Below, piece after piece: positions 45,453 to 55,084 of a stretch of DNA of 64,000 nucleotides. Location: contig NZ_LR134336.1 of assembly GCF_900637025.1 (NCBI RefSeq), forward strand, positions 1,318,001 through 1,382,000. The letters run 5' to 3'. Position numbers and translations under genes: made by a program. Source of the DNA: Streptococcus oralis ATCC 35037 (lineage in GTDB: Bacteria; Bacillota; Bacilli; Lactobacillales; Streptococcaceae). Under the pieces are notes generated by a model. The model made no database searches. It was not told the origin of the DNA and saw only the letters and a program-made list of their open reading frames with translations. The number at the start of each line of letters is the position of its first letter. Position 1 is the first letter of the stretch.

Positions 45453-46472
45453 TTAGTCTTCAAATCCATTTGGATGCTTGCTTTGCCAACGCCATGCGTC
45501 TTCACACATTTGGGTGATGCTGAGTTCTGCTTCCCATCCCAGTTCAGCTTTGGCTTTTGCAGGGTCTGAGTAGCAGGCAGCGATATCACCTGGGCGGCGT
45601 TCTACGATGCGGTAAGGAATGGGACGTCCCACCGCTTTTTCCATGTTTTGGATAATTTCAAGAACTGAGTAGCCCTTACCTGTTCCAAGGTTGTAAATGT
45701 TAAGGCCTGAACCTTTTTGGAGTTTTTTCAAAGCTGCAACGTGACCTTTGGCTAGGTCTACGACGTGGATATAGTCACGAACCCCGGTTCCATCTTCTGT
45801 ATCGTAATCATCTCCAAAAACTTGTACTTGCTCTAGTTTGCCAACGGCTACTTGTGCCACATAAGGTAAGAGGTTGTTTGGAATACCGTTTGGATTTTCT
45901 CCCAAATCTCCACTTTCATGCGCTCCGATTGGGTTAAAGTAACGAAGTAATACCACATTCCATTCTGAGTCTGCCTTGTAGATATCGGTCAGAATTTCCT
46001 CTAGCATAAGCTTAGTACGACCGTATGGATTGGTCACTGAAAGTGGGAAATCTTCTAAGATTGGAACAGTGTGAGGATCTCCGTAAACTGTCGCCGAAGA
46101 ACTGAAGATGATGTTCTTACAGTTATTTTCTTCCATGGCTTTTAGAAGGCTGACAGTTCCTGCGATATTGTTGTCATAGTAGGTAAGAGGGATACGTGTT
46201 GATTCACCAACAGCCTTCAAACCCGCAAAGTGAATGACACCAGTCGGTTCTTCCTGCTTGAAAATATCTCTGAGTGTATCTGTGTCACGGATATCTGCCT
46301 CATAAAAAGGAATCTCAACTCCTGTGATTCTTTCAACAACTTCTAAACTTTTACGATTGCTATTGACAAGATTATCCACCACAACCACTTGATGACCTGC
46401 TTGGATCAACTCAATAACAGTGTGGGTTCCGATAAATCCAGCACCACCAGTTACCAAAATCTTTTCTTGCAT
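45453..46472 (-). CDS. galE: UDP-glucose 4-epimerase
   Basis: 339 residues, extended SDR. GGAGFIGTHTVIEL NAD motif, the catalytic Ser (SSSATVYG) and YGRTK (Tyr/Lys), NPIGAHESGDLGE and RRPGDIAACYSDP. It interconverts UDP-Glc and UDP-Gal. It is the first gene of a two-gene unit with a GT2; the leader holds no clear -10 in view. Confidence 0.95.
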   Translation of the reverse strand: MQEKILVTGGAGFIGTHTVIELIQAGHQVVVVDNLVNSNRKSLEVVERITGVEIPFYEADIRDTDTLRDIFKQEEPTGVIHFAGLKAVGESTRIPLTYYDNNIAGTVSLLKAMEENNCKNIIFSSSATVYGDPHTVPILEDFPLSVTNPYGRTKLMLEEILTDIYKADSEWNVVLLRYFNPIGAHESGDLGENPNGIPNNLLPYVAQVAVGKLEQVQVFGDDYDTEDGTGVRDYIHVVDLAKGHVAALKKLQKGSGLNIYNLGTGKGYSVLEIIQNMEKAVGRPIPYRIVERRPGDIAACYSDPAKAKAELGWEAELSITQMCEDAWRWQSKHPNGFED

Positions 46473-46575
46473 CTTTCTTCCTCGATTCTCGGATTATTTT
46501 TTCTTATTTTATCATTTTTGATAGGGAATGTCATTTGACATCCTAAACTACCTGCTAAAATTTCAGTAAAATGCT

Positions 46576-46682
46576 TATACTCTTCGAAAATCAAATTCAA
46601 ACCACGTCAGCGTCGCCTTACCGTACTCAAGTACAGCCTTCGGCTAGCTTCCTAGTTTGTTCTTTGATTTTCATTGAGTATT
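46576..46682 (+). repeat. BOX-type repeat element, copy 2
   Basis: Same approximately 107-bp element as at 20685, in opposite orientation: TATACTCTTCGAAAATC start, CGTCAGCGTCGCCTTACCG core, CGGCTAGCTTCCTAGTTTG and a GATTTTCATTGAGTATT end. Its right edge overlaps the TAA stop of the FAD oxidoreductase gene by two bases. Confidence 0.88.
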
Positions 46683-47793
46683 ATTCGCTTTTTACTCGTT
46701 TGACATAGTTTGCAATTGGGTAGTTTACTGGATCCAAGGTCAACTCCTTGTCTTGGACCAGCTGGGCTAGATGGTAACCGATGATCGGCCCCGTTGTGAG
46801 ACCTGATGAACCTAGACCACTAGCCGCATAGACACCTGACAATTCTGGCACTTGTCCAAAAAATGGGGAGAAATCACTGGTATAGGCTCGGATTCCTACT
46901 CGCTCACCTCTTATAGTAGCTTCAGCCAAGGCTGGGTAGTATGGCAAGGCTGCATCCTCCATTTGTTGGAGCAAGGTTTCATCTACCGTCAAGTCAAATC
47001 CCATGTCGTTTTCATGGGTAGCTCCTAAAGACAATTTCCCACCTGCAAAAGGAATCAAATCCCACTCCCCCTCTGGCATGACAACAGGATAGGATTCCAT
47101 ATCTTGGGTAAGTTGATAATCTCGGAGTTGTCCCTTTTGGGGACGAACATCTACTTCATATCCTAAAGGATCCAAAATGTCTCCCAACCAAGCTCCCGTT
47201 GACAAAATAACCTGGTCAAATACCTCTTCACCAATCTGGTAACCTGATGCTAATGGTGTCAGAGTCACTTTTTCTTTGACTAGCTTGACTTGACTAGCTT
47301 TTAGCAAACGAGTCACTAATAGTTGGCCATCTACTCTCGCCCCACCAGAAGCATAGAGCAGGCGATCAAATCCCTGCAAACCAGGGAATAGTTCATTCGC
47401 AGACGTTTGGTCCAGAATGGCTAACTGACCTATCAAGGGAGATTCTTCTCTGCGCTGGAGAGCTAGTTCATAGAGTTCTTCTAACTTGGATTCATCCTTT
47501 TTCAAGAGAAAAACTCCCGAACACTGGTAAAAGTCGATCTCCTGTCCTGACTTTTCTAAATCAGCCAACAAATCCACATAAAAGTCAGCCCCCAAGCGCG
47601 CCATCTTGTACCAAGCTTTATTGCGGCGTTTGGAAAACCAAGGACTGATAATTCCTGCTGCAGCCTTGGTTGCTTGCCCCTGTCCATGGTCAAAGACGGT
47701 CACCTCTAGGTCGCTTTCTTTCGAGAGGTAGTAGGCAGCTGTTGCCCCCACAATCCCTGCTCCGATAATGGCAACTTTTTTCATTGTCTTCAC
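46681..47793 (-). CDS. FAD-dependent oxidoreductase (DadA/ThiO-like)
   Basis: 370 residues (367 from the second Met). FAD loop VAIIGAGIVGATAAYYLSKE, a long substrate domain, and C-terminal GSSGLTTGPIIGYHLAQLV as in D-amino acid dehydrogenase/glycine oxidase proteins. Substrate cannot be given. It lies 7 bp from the nif3-like gene. A BOX element follows the stop codon directly. Confidence 0.85.
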   Translation of the reverse strand: MKTMKKVAIIGAGIVGATAAYYLSKESDLEVTVFDHGQGQATKAAAGIISPWFSKRRNKAWYKMARLGADFYVDLLADLEKSGQEIDFYQCSGVFLLKKDESKLEELYELALQRREESPLIGQLAILDQTSANELFPGLQGFDRLLYASGGARVDGQLLVTRLLKASQVKLVKEKVTLTPLASGYQIGEEVFDQVILSTGAWLGDILDPLGYEVDVRPQKGQLRDYQLTQDMESYPVVMPEGEWDLIPFAGGKLSLGATHENDMGFDLTVDETLLQQMEDAALPYYPALAEATIRGERVGIRAYTSDFSPFFGQVPELSGVYAASGLGSSGLTTGPIIGYHLAQLVQDKELTLDPVNYPIANYVKRVKSE

Positions 47794-47800
47794 CTTCTAA

Positions 47801-48598
47801 CTAGATATGGTGGAAAGGATTGGTCGATGCCTGACTAGGCAAGATATCAACAGTCCAGCCCTTTTCTGCCTTCCATTGAGTAAGAAGTGCTGCAATTTTT
47901 TCGACAAAAAGGATTTCGATATAGTGGCCCGGGTCCAGCGCCAACAAGCCATCAGACAGCATGTCTTGGGCAGTATGGTAGTAGATATCACCAGTAATAA
48001 AGACATCCGCCCCTTTTGCCAAAGCATCAGAGTAGAAAGACTGACCACTACCACCGCAAATGGCAACTCTTGAAATTTCCTTCTTCAAATCACTCTCTTG
48101 ATAATGCACCATGCGAAGACTATCAAGACCAAAGACTTGCTTGACATGCTTGGCCAATTCCCCAAATGTCTGAGGCTGAACATTCCCAATACGTCCAATT
48201 CCACGTTCTGGACCTGTTTCCTGCAGATAAGTCGTCTCATCGATTCCTAGCATCTGGCAGAACCAGTCATTTAGCCCATTATCAACGATGTCAATATTGG
48301 TATGGCTGACATAAACTGCGATATCATGCTTAATCAAATCAATGTAAATCTGATTTTGTGGACGGCTGGCGACCAAATCCTTAATGGGACGGAAAATTGG
48401 CGCGTGCTTAACGATAATCAAATCCACACCCTTTTCAATGGCCTCTGCCACCGTCTCTTCACGAATATCGAGAGCAACCATGACCCTTTGGATATCCTTG
48501 TCTAGAGTTCCGATTTGCAGGCCACGACTGTCTCCCTCCATGGAAAATTCCTGAGGGCAAAAGGCTTCATATGCATTAATCACTTCACTTGCTAACAT
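47801..48598 (-). CDS. Nif3-like dinuclear metal-centre protein
   Basis: 265 residues. [11 protein letters not shown] (a His metal ligand), [15 protein letters not shown], and [20 protein letters not shown] with the second cluster of His/Asp. Family proteins hold two metal ions and have been reported as GTP cyclohydrolase I type 2, but the role is uncertain. Its start overlaps the trmK stop by 14 bp. Confidence 0.93.
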   Translation of the reverse strand: MLASEVINAYEAFCPQEFSMEGDSRGLQIGTLDKDIQRVMVALDIREETVAEAIEKGVDLIIVKHAPIFRPIKDLVASRPQNQIYIDLIKHDIAVYVSHTNIDIVDNGLNDWFCQMLGIDETTYLQETGPERGIGRIGNVQPQTFGELAKHVKQVFGLDSLRMVHYQESDLKKEISRVAICGGSGQSFYSDALAKGADVFITGDIYYHTAQDMLSDGLLALDPGHYIEILFVEKIAALLTQWKAEKGWTVDILPSQASTNPFHHI

Positions 48599-49262
48599 GG
48601 AGCACCTCCTTGATGGCTTGAATTTTATCTACTAGAACTTGACGTTCCTTCAGATTTTTTTCTGGGATTTGACTAAGAGCAAACTCTAGCTTAGTAGCTT
48701 CTTTTTGCCATTTTTTGATAAAGACTGGGCTGACTTCTTTGGACAAGAAAGGACCAAAGCGAAGGTCACTGGCTGATAGCTTCATTTGTCCCGCTTCCAC
48801 CACCAAAATTTCGTAGAATTTGCCAGCTTCTTCTAGAATGCTTTCGGCTACAATCTGAAAACCGTGGTCTTGTAGCCAGATGCGCAAGTCGTCTTCACGA
48901 TTATTAGGCTGGAGGATTAAACGTTTCACACTGCCAAGCTTGTCCAATCCTTCTTCTAGGATCGTTGCAATCAAGCGCCCGCCCATACCGGCGATGGTGA
49001 TAACCGATACCTGGTCTACCTCTTCAAAAGCTGCCAAGCCATTGGCTAAACGGACTTGGATTTTCTTCTTTAGGCCGTGAGCTTCAACATTCTTGACCGC
49101 AGACTGGTAGGGGCCTTCCACCACCTCACCAGCAATAGCACGCTCAATTTGGCCTCTCTCGACCAACTCGATAGGCAGATAAGCATGGTCACTCCCCACA
49201 TCTAGTAAAATGGCCCCCTGTGTCACAAAGGACGCCACCAATTCTAATCTCTTTGAAATCAT
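48585..49262 (-). CDS. trmK: tRNA (adenine22-N1)-methyltransferase
   Basis: 225 residues. [23 protein letters not shown] motif near the N-terminus, [11 protein letters not shown] (about 88-98) and [14 protein letters not shown], all typical of TrmK. It modifies A22 in tRNA. Conserved pairing with the nif3-like gene downstream. Confidence 0.93.
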   Translation of the reverse strand: MISKRLELVASFVTQGAILLDVGSDHAYLPIELVERGQIERAIAGEVVEGPYQSAVKNVEAHGLKKKIQVRLANGLAAFEEVDQVSVITIAGMGGRLIATILEEGLDKLGSVKRLILQPNNREDDLRIWLQDHGFQIVAESILEEAGKFYEILVVEAGQMKLSASDLRFGPFLSKEVSPVFIKKWQKEATKLEFALSQIPEKNLKERQVLVDKIQAIKEVLHVSK

Positions 49263-49330
49263 CTTCTCTCTCTTTCCAAAACTCTGTTACCTCTTATTAT
49301 ACCACATTTCAGTTAGCAATCTTGCACCTA

Positions 49331-49362
49331 AAAAGACCACAATCCACAGATTGCAGTCTTTC
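49331..49362 (-). terminator. terminator of the Exp7-like ATPase gene
   Basis: AAAGACTGCAATC / GATTGTGGTCTTT with a short loop, followed by TTTAGG on the minus strand. Confidence 0.75.
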
Positions 49363-49363
49363 T

Positions 49364-51700
49364 TTATTTTCTAGCTTGGTAACGACTGGTTAGAATGAAA
49401 ATCACGGTAAAGACCAACATCATGGCCCCATAAACAGGCAGTGTTTGTCCTGTAAGTGTCGAAATTTCAAGCAGTTTCTGGATTCTTGGGAAGAGAGCTG
49501 TGGCTAGGAAACCACCTACTGACCAGACAATCAAGAGGACACGCCAGAGGGTAAATGGCATGCAGGCTCTAAATACAGATAAGAAACCGATAGACCCAAG
49601 GAGATAATAGAGGAGGGTTGAGATTTCTAACTCAGACCAACCTTGACTCGCTCCAAAAATTTTCACAAAGAGAACGCTGAACACGATCATGAGGGCACTT
49701 GGTAGGGCACGAAGCATGGATCTTCTGAGGAAGTTTGGTTCGACAGGCTTGATATTCCTCTCAAAAGTAAGAACGAATGGTGGAAAACCTTCCACAAACT
49801 GGTCAATCATGGTAATCTGGATTGGAATGAAAGGGAAAATCAAGATCCACTCAGACCGTCCTAATAAAACACTGGCAATGCAGATGACAGCGAGCAAGAA
49901 GGAATAGATTGTCTTTATCAAGAAAATCGGTGCAATATGGGCGATGTTATTGACCACACGACGACCTTCAAAGAGAATCTCAGGAACATCATTAAAGTCA
50001 GAGTTCAAGAGAACCAGATTAGCAATCTGACGAGTCGCAGGATCTCCTTCAGCCATAACGATAGAACAATCTGCTTCGCGGAGAGCTAGGATATCGTTGA
50101 CACCATCCCCTGTCATTGCCGTTGTATGCCCTGCTTTTTTCAGAGTTTGGATGATGAGTTTCTTTTGATGAGGGGAAACACGTCCGAAAATAGCTGTCTC
50201 TTCAGCCATGGCAACCAATTCCTCATCTGTGATTTTTGAGCAATCTACATAGCTGTGATAGTCTACAAAGCCAGCCTTCTGGGCAATGCTGGAAACCGTA
50301 ACTGGATTGTCGCCAGAGATAATCTTGAGACCCACTTCCTGAGAACGGAGGTAGTCCAGCGTCTCAGCGGCTCCTTCTCGAATGGGGTCCAAGATTTCCA
50401 GCAAGGCCAGGGCCTGAATGTCAGACGGTTTCTGTGGTTTATGATGATCAAGTTTTTCCTGACTGAGTGCCAAGACCAAGACACGCGACCCTCTCTCTAG
50501 GGCCTCTCTAGCTTCTGGGACTTCAGAGTCCAACAACATCTCAGGCGCACCTAAGAAAACCGTACCTAGCCCTTCTAACTCCATAGCTCCCCACTTGCGA
50601 TCGCTTGAGAAAGGAAGATTCGAAAGCATAGGATAGGCAACTTCTCCCACAAAACGCTGGCGAATAGCCTGGGCTGTTGGATTTTTATCCTCACTGTGAG
50701 CTATGTAGCTGGTCAAAATGCTGGCAATCGCATGCTCACCATACTCTTCGGTCAAAGGAATAACTGCCTCCACCTGCATCTTTCCTTGGGTGATGGTTCC
50801 CGTCTTGTCCAGACAGAGCATATCCACGCGCGCCAAGGTCTCGACAGAGTATATCTCCTGCACTAAAACCTTTTTCAAGCCCAGCTTAATCACCGCAGTC
50901 AAGAGCGAAGTAATGGTCAAAAGGGCAATTCCCTTGGGTAACATTCCCAAAAGGGCTGTCGACGAATTTACAACGGATGACTTGAGGGGCAAGCCCTTTA
51001 ACATCAAGGCTTCTAGCAGGAGAGCTAGACCAAAGGGAATGATAATCTTTCCAGTAAAACCAGCTAGCTTGTCTAGCGATTTCATGATACGGGAGTTGAT
51101 CGGTTTCACTGTCTTAGCTTCCAGCATGAGTTTGGAAGCATAGTTGTCTGCCCCGACATGGTGAACTTGAGCCAAAACTGCGCCACTGGCTAGGAAACTC
51201 CCTGATAAAAGCAAGGCATCCACTTCTTTTTGCACCAAATCACTCTCACCCGTCAACATAGCTTCATTGACTTCCGCAAATCCTTCCAGAACCAGAGCAT
51301 CACTAGGAATCTGCTCCCCAGCAGACAAACGAATGACATCTCCTAGAACCAACTCTTCTGGATCGAGATCGACTTCTTGACCATCACGGATGGTTTTGAC
51401 CTTTTCCTTAGTCATGAGATTGAGCTTGTCCACCATGTGTTTAGCCCGTAGCTCAGTCACAATCCCAGAAAAGGCGTTAAAGCAAATAACGGCAAAGAAG
51501 ACCAGATTGCTCCAAGCCTGCACAAAAGCTAGTGCCAAAGCAATAACAAAGTTTAATGCGTTAAAAAGTGTAAAAACATTTCGTTTGATGATTTGCCAAG
51601 TACTGGTACTGGCTGAAGCGGTAAAGTCATTGACCAAACCTTGAGCCTGTCTTTCCTTGACTTCTCTTTGGGTTAATCCCATAATCTTATTTTTATCCAT
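49364..51700 (-). CDS. P-type cation-translocating ATPase (Exp7-like)
   Basis: 778 residues from MDKNKIMGL. TGESDLVQK in the actuator domain, LDKTGTITQGK with the phosphorylated Asp (about residue 270), TAMTGDGVNDILAL hinge, and C-terminal membrane helices. It belongs to the P3/P4-like streptococcal cluster without heavy-metal CxxC domains. The ion is unknown. Divergent from plsC. Confidence 0.9.
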   Translation of the reverse strand: MDKNKIMGLTQREVKERQAQGLVNDFTASASTSTWQIIKRNVFTLFNALNFVIALALAFVQAWSNLVFFAVICFNAFSGIVTELRAKHMVDKLNLMTKEKVKTIRDGQEVDLDPEELVLGDVIRLSAGEQIPSDALVLEGFAEVNEAMLTGESDLVQKEVDALLLSGSFLASGAVLAQVHHVGADNYASKLMLEAKTVKPINSRIMKSLDKLAGFTGKIIIPFGLALLLEALMLKGLPLKSSVVNSSTALLGMLPKGIALLTITSLLTAVIKLGLKKVLVQEIYSVETLARVDMLCLDKTGTITQGKMQVEAVIPLTEEYGEHAIASILTSYIAHSEDKNPTAQAIRQRFVGEVAYPMLSNLPFSSDRKWGAMELEGLGTVFLGAPEMLLDSEVPEAREALERGSRVLVLALSQEKLDHHKPQKPSDIQALALLEILDPIREGAAETLDYLRSQEVGLKIISGDNPVTVSSIAQKAGFVDYHSYVDCSKITDEELVAMAEETAIFGRVSPHQKKLIIQTLKKAGHTTAMTGDGVNDILALREADCSIVMAEGDPATRQIANLVLLNSDFNDVPEILFEGRRVVNNIAHIAPIFLIKTIYSFLLAVICIASVLLGRSEWILIFPFIPIQITMIDQFVEGFPPFVLTFERNIKPVEPNFLRRSMLRALPSALMIVFSVLFVKIFGASQGWSELEISTLLYYLLGSIGFLSVFRACMPFTLWRVLLIVWSVGGFLATALFPRIQKLLEISTLTGQTLPVYGAMMLVFTVIFILTSRYQARK

Positions 51701-51773
51701 AAATTCTATCATATCATTTTTTTTAAAAGAATTCTAATCCCATCTAAAACTGTTGGCTGATAACTGAAAAAGT

Positions 51774-51802
51774 TTGCCAGTAGTCTTTTGATAAGGTATA
51801 AT
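51774..51802 (+). promoter_or_regulatory. plsC promoter
   Basis: TTGCCA (51774-51779), 17 bp, TATAAT (51797-51802), followed by AAGGAGAT and the ATG at 51833. Confidence 0.75.
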
Positions 51803-51832
51803 AATAAAAGCAATACAATCGAAGGAGATCTC

Positions 51833-52582
51833 ATGTTTTATACTTATTTGCGTGGACTAGTCATGCTGATTTTGTGGTCCATCAATGGCAATGCCCACTA
51901 TCACAATACTGATAAAATCCCTAGCCGAGACGAAAACTATATCCTCGTCGCACCTCACCGTACCTGGTGGGATCCTGTTTACATGGCCTTTGCGACCAAG
52001 CCAAAACAGTTCATCTTTATGGCCAAAAAAGAGCTGTTTAACAACCGTATCTTTGGCTGGTGGATCCGTATGTGCGGCGCCTTTCCTATCGACCGGGAAA
52101 AACCTAGTGCCTCTGCCATCAAGTACCCTATCAACGTCCTCAAAAAAAGCGACCGCTCTCTCATCATGTTCCCAAGTGGGAGCCGTCACTCAAATGATGT
52201 CAAGGGTGGAGTAGCCTTGATTGCTAAAATGGCTAAGGTTCGTATCATGCCGGTTACCTACACCGGTCCCATGACCTTGAAAGGCTTGATTAGCCGTGAA
52301 CGTGTGGATATGAACTTTGGAAATCCTATCGATATCTCAGACATTAAGAAAATGAATGATGAAGGGATTGAAATGGTTGCAGACCGTATCCAAGCAGAAT
52401 TCCAACGTTTGGACGAAGAAACCAAGCAATGGCACAATGATCAAAAACCAAACCCACTCTGGTGGTTTGTCCGCATCCCTGCCCTTATCCTTGCAGTGTT
52501 TGTTGGTATCCTAACGATTATCTTTAGCTTTATCGCAAGCTTTATCTGGAATCCAGATAAGAAGAGAGAGACTCTTGGTTAA
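51833..52582 (+). CDS. plsC: 1-acyl-sn-glycerol-3-phosphate acyltransferase
   Basis: 249 residues. HRTWWDPV (the HX4D catalytic motif, about 41-46), FPIDREKPSA and FPSGSRHS (motif III), then a hydrophobic C-terminal anchor. It makes phosphatidic acid at the membrane. The ATG at 51833 follows AAGGAGATCTC; an ATG at 51788 is upstream of the promoter and is rejected. Confidence 0.95.
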   Translation: MFYTYLRGLVMLILWSINGNAHYHNTDKIPSRDENYILVAPHRTWWDPVYMAFATKPKQFIFMAKKELFNNRIFGWWIRMCGAFPIDREKPSASAIKYPINVLKKSDRSLIMFPSGSRHSNDVKGGVALIAKMAKVRIMPVTYTGPMTLKGLISRERVDMNFGNPIDISDIKKMNDEGIEMVADRIQAEFQRLDEETKQWHNDQKPNPLWWFVRIPALILAVFVGILTIIFSFIASFIWNPDKKRETLG

Positions 52583-52593
52583 AAAATACAATT

Positions 52594-52625
52594 ATCCCTT
52601 AGCTTTTGCCAAGGGATATTTCTTT
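52594..52625 (+). terminator. plsC terminator
   Basis: ATCCCTT / AAGGGAT with a ten-base loop, followed by ATTTCTTTT. Confidence 0.75.
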
Positions 52626-53317
52626 TATTCGATTTTCCATTTTTGGGACAACCAGTTGGAAAAGGCTAGAAATCGCTCAGCCACTTGCTCATGATGCCCA
52701 TAAGGATCAAAAACAAACTGCCCAGTCAGATAACGTTTCTGAAGACTGGTATGGATCTGCTCAGCATAGGCTGGTGCTTGACCCAAGCGATTGGTATGAT
52801 GGGCTCCTTCTGTTTGGCCATTCTGTAAATACAGCAAACAATCTAAATTTTTCACCTTTTCTTCCCTGCAATAAGTCGTAAAATCAGGGTACCAAAAGGA
52901 ACCACAGATAGAGAAGATACAGGAGACCTTATCAAAATGGAAAATACTGTATACAGCCGCCAAACCACCTAGTGAGTAACCCCCATAAGCAAGGCGATTT
53001 TTGTCCAGACGATAAAGCGACTGCAGCTTGTCTAAAAGACTACCAAATAAATGATCATGATAGGCATTTGCCTGACCCCCAAAATCCAGAGCCCCATCTC
53101 TCAGAGCAGATGCCTTCCATGGAGTGTAGTCATCTAGGCGATTTTTAGAGGTCAAGCCCACTAAAATCACAGATTCTGAAAGGGAAGATAGAAAATCCAA
53201 GTTTCCATCATTCAAGAGAACAGCTGGATAGGTTTGGTTGGGATCATAAGTCGAAGGAAGGCTGACCTTGACTTGGATCCCTTCCCAGTCAAACTCATTA
53301 TTTATTGATAAAGTCAT
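52625..53317 (-). CDS. alpha/beta-hydrolase esterase (IroE/Fes-like, siderophore-esterase candidate)
   Basis: 230 residues from the ATG at 53317. YGGYSLGGLAA holds the nucleophile Ser115 (GxSxG), GHHEQVAERF at the C-terminus supplies the His, and LLNDGNLDF early is typical of the esterase D / IroE family. No signal peptide: a cytoplasmic enzyme. It overlaps the upstream binding-protein gene by 20 bp and is the last gene of the iron-transport operon. A role in hydrolysing the imported ferric siderophore is inferred. Confidence 0.8.
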   Translation of the reverse strand: MTLSINNEFDWEGIQVKVSLPSTYDPNQTYPAVLLNDGNLDFLSSLSESVILVGLTSKNRLDDYTPWKASALRDGALDFGGQANAYHDHLFGSLLDKLQSLYRLDKNRLAYGGYSLGGLAAVYSIFHFDKVSCIFSICGSFWYPDFTTYCREEKVKNLDCLLYLQNGQTEGAHHTNRLGQAPAYAEQIHTSLQKRYLTGQFVFDPYGHHEQVAERFLAFSNWLSQKWKIE

Positions 53318-54308
53318 TGATTTTCTCAAGGGAATCAATCACTGCTGGACCATAGTCCATTAACTCATCGTAAGAAATGGTCATGATTTTTTGATTCTTA
53401 ATAGCAGGAACATTTTCCAAAACTTCATTTGCCTTCATCAACTCTACTGCGTTAGCATCCAATTTTTTATTGCGGTCGCTGGTTACATAGATAATCAACT
53501 CAGGATCCATTGACACGAGATTTTCCAAGGTCAAACCTGATGTTCCCGTTGCAACGTTGGTATAACCAAGTTGATTTAGAAGGCTCTCTTGCAAAGCAGA
53601 CTTGTAAGCACCGAAGGTTTCGTCATTATAAGCAACCATAATCAAAGCCTTTTTCTTTTCACCTTGGCTTGTTGGATTTGCTTTCTTAACAGCGTCAATT
53701 TTAGCTTGTAATTGGGCTGCGTATTCATTGGCCTTGTCCTGAACATTGAAAATCATTCCAAGATTTTTGACATCTTCTACGATATTTCCTAAATCTTGCT
53801 GAATCGTTGAGAGAGAAGCTTTTTGCGTATAGACTGGGATTTTGTTTTCATTCCAAGTGCTAACTGTTCCCAAGGATTTTTCTGAAAACATCATGTTTCG
53901 ACCCATCACCGCATCTGGCTCATAAGAAAGGACTGTCTCTTGAGAGACTGTTTTTTTATCACCGATTTGAGGAATGGTCGCAATCGCGTCCTTGTATTTG
54001 TCTGTTACAGCATTGTCAGGGTTGAGCATGCCAGCAATTTTATCCTTCAAGCCTAACTCCAATAAGATTTCAGTTGTTGAAAGATTGTTGGTGATAACTT
54101 TTTCAGGTGCCTTGTCAAAGACTTGTTCGACTTCATTTCCCTTAACATCATAGGTTTTAACCGTTAACGGATAAGTCGTCTCTGTGCTGGCCTTTTGACT
54201 TGTTTCTGTGCTAGACTGTGTGGTAGCTTTTTCTGTAGTAGTGTTGCCACAAGCTGCCATGGTTAGGGTAGCTACTGTTACGAGTAAAATGCTTAGTGTT
54301 TTTTTCAT
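53298..54308 (-). CDS. iron-complex ABC transporter substrate-binding lipoprotein
   Basis: 336 residues. Lipoprotein signal MKKTLSILLVTVATLTMAAC with the lipidated Cys20, then a Thr/Ser-rich linker and a Peripla_BP_2 domain (APEKVITNNLSTTEILLELG, IPQIGDKKTVSQETVLSYEP). The fold binds ferric siderophores, heme or cobalamin. It is transcribed between the ATPase and the esterase genes. The substrate is probably an iron complex. Confidence 0.92.
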   Translation of the reverse strand: MKKTLSILLVTVATLTMAACGNTTTEKATTQSSTETSQKASTETTYPLTVKTYDVKGNEVEQVFDKAPEKVITNNLSTTEILLELGLKDKIAGMLNPDNAVTDKYKDAIATIPQIGDKKTVSQETVLSYEPDAVMGRNMMFSEKSLGTVSTWNENKIPVYTQKASLSTIQQDLGNIVEDVKNLGMIFNVQDKANEYAAQLQAKIDAVKKANPTSQGEKKKALIMVAYNDETFGAYKSALQESLLNQLGYTNVATGTSGLTLENLVSMDPELIIYVTSDRNKKLDANAVELMKANEVLENVPAIKNQKIMTISYDELMDYGPAVIDSLEKINDFINK

Positions 54309-54327
54309 CTTGTTTTCCTTTTCATTC

Positions 54328-55083
54328 TTATAAATAGTGAATCATGGCTTGCTGATCCTCGGTCCAAGTCACCTGACTTTGAACTCCATATACAGTTTGC
54401 AATGACTCAGGGGTGATGGTCTCCTTTGGAGTCCCTTGGTAAAGGATTTCCCCCTCTTTCATCAGATAGAGATAATCCGAATAGCGACAAGCAAGTTGAA
54501 TATCATGTAGGACAGCTAGAACATTGACCTTGAGATTCTTCACAATGGCCAACAAGTCTAACTGGTACTTGATATCCAGGTGATTGGTAGGTTCATCCAG
54601 GAGCAAGAGAGTCGGTTCTTGCGCCAAGGCGCGTGCCAACAAGACTCGCTGTTTCTCCCCACCTGAAAGAGACGAATAGAGACGAGTTTTCTTCTCAAGC
54701 ATATCCACCTTGACGAGAGCATCTTGAACGAGGGCATAATCTCTTTCCTTTTCCTTCTGTAAAAAAGAGAGGTGGGGAGTTCTTCCCAACAAGACGATTT
54801 CTTCAACTGTACAATCAAACTGCAGCTGATTAAACTGGGTGACAACTGCCATTTGCTTAGCTGTTTCTTTGAGTGACCAATGCTCCAGCGGCTTTCCATC
54901 TAGGCTTATCAAGCCTTTGTCCGCCTTTTCCTGACGATAGAGGAGTTTAAGCAGGCTGGTTTTTCCACTTCCATTTGGTCCTAGTATCGTGTGAAATTGA
55001 TGCCCCTCAACCTTAAGAGAAACTCCTTTGAGGATTTTTTTCTCTCCTAGTCCAAAGTGGACATCCTGACAAATCAAGTCCAT
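54328..55083 (-). CDS. iron-complex ABC transporter ATPase (FecE-like)
   Basis: 251 residues. Walker A GPNGSGKTS (about 35-43), signature LSGGEKQRVLLARAL, Walker [13 protein letters not shown] and H-loop VLHDIQLA. It powers the permease encoded 1 bp upstream. Confidence 0.95.
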   Translation of the reverse strand: MDLICQDVHFGLGEKKILKGVSLKVEGHQFHTILGPNGSGKTSLLKLLYRQEKADKGLISLDGKPLEHWSLKETAKQMAVVTQFNQLQFDCTVEEIVLLGRTPHLSFLQKEKERDYALVQDALVKVDMLEKKTRLYSSLSGGEKQRVLLARALAQEPTLLLLDEPTNHLDIKYQLDLLAIVKNLKVNVLAVLHDIQLACRYSDYLYLMKEGEILYQGTPKETITPESLQTVYGVQSQVTWTEDQQAMIHYL

Positions 55084-55084
55084 A

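Noticed and set aside
45452..45589. 46-residue N-terminal extension of the GT2 gene
   Set aside because: It lies inside galE in another frame, and GT2 family proteins start near ISIIVPCLNEE.
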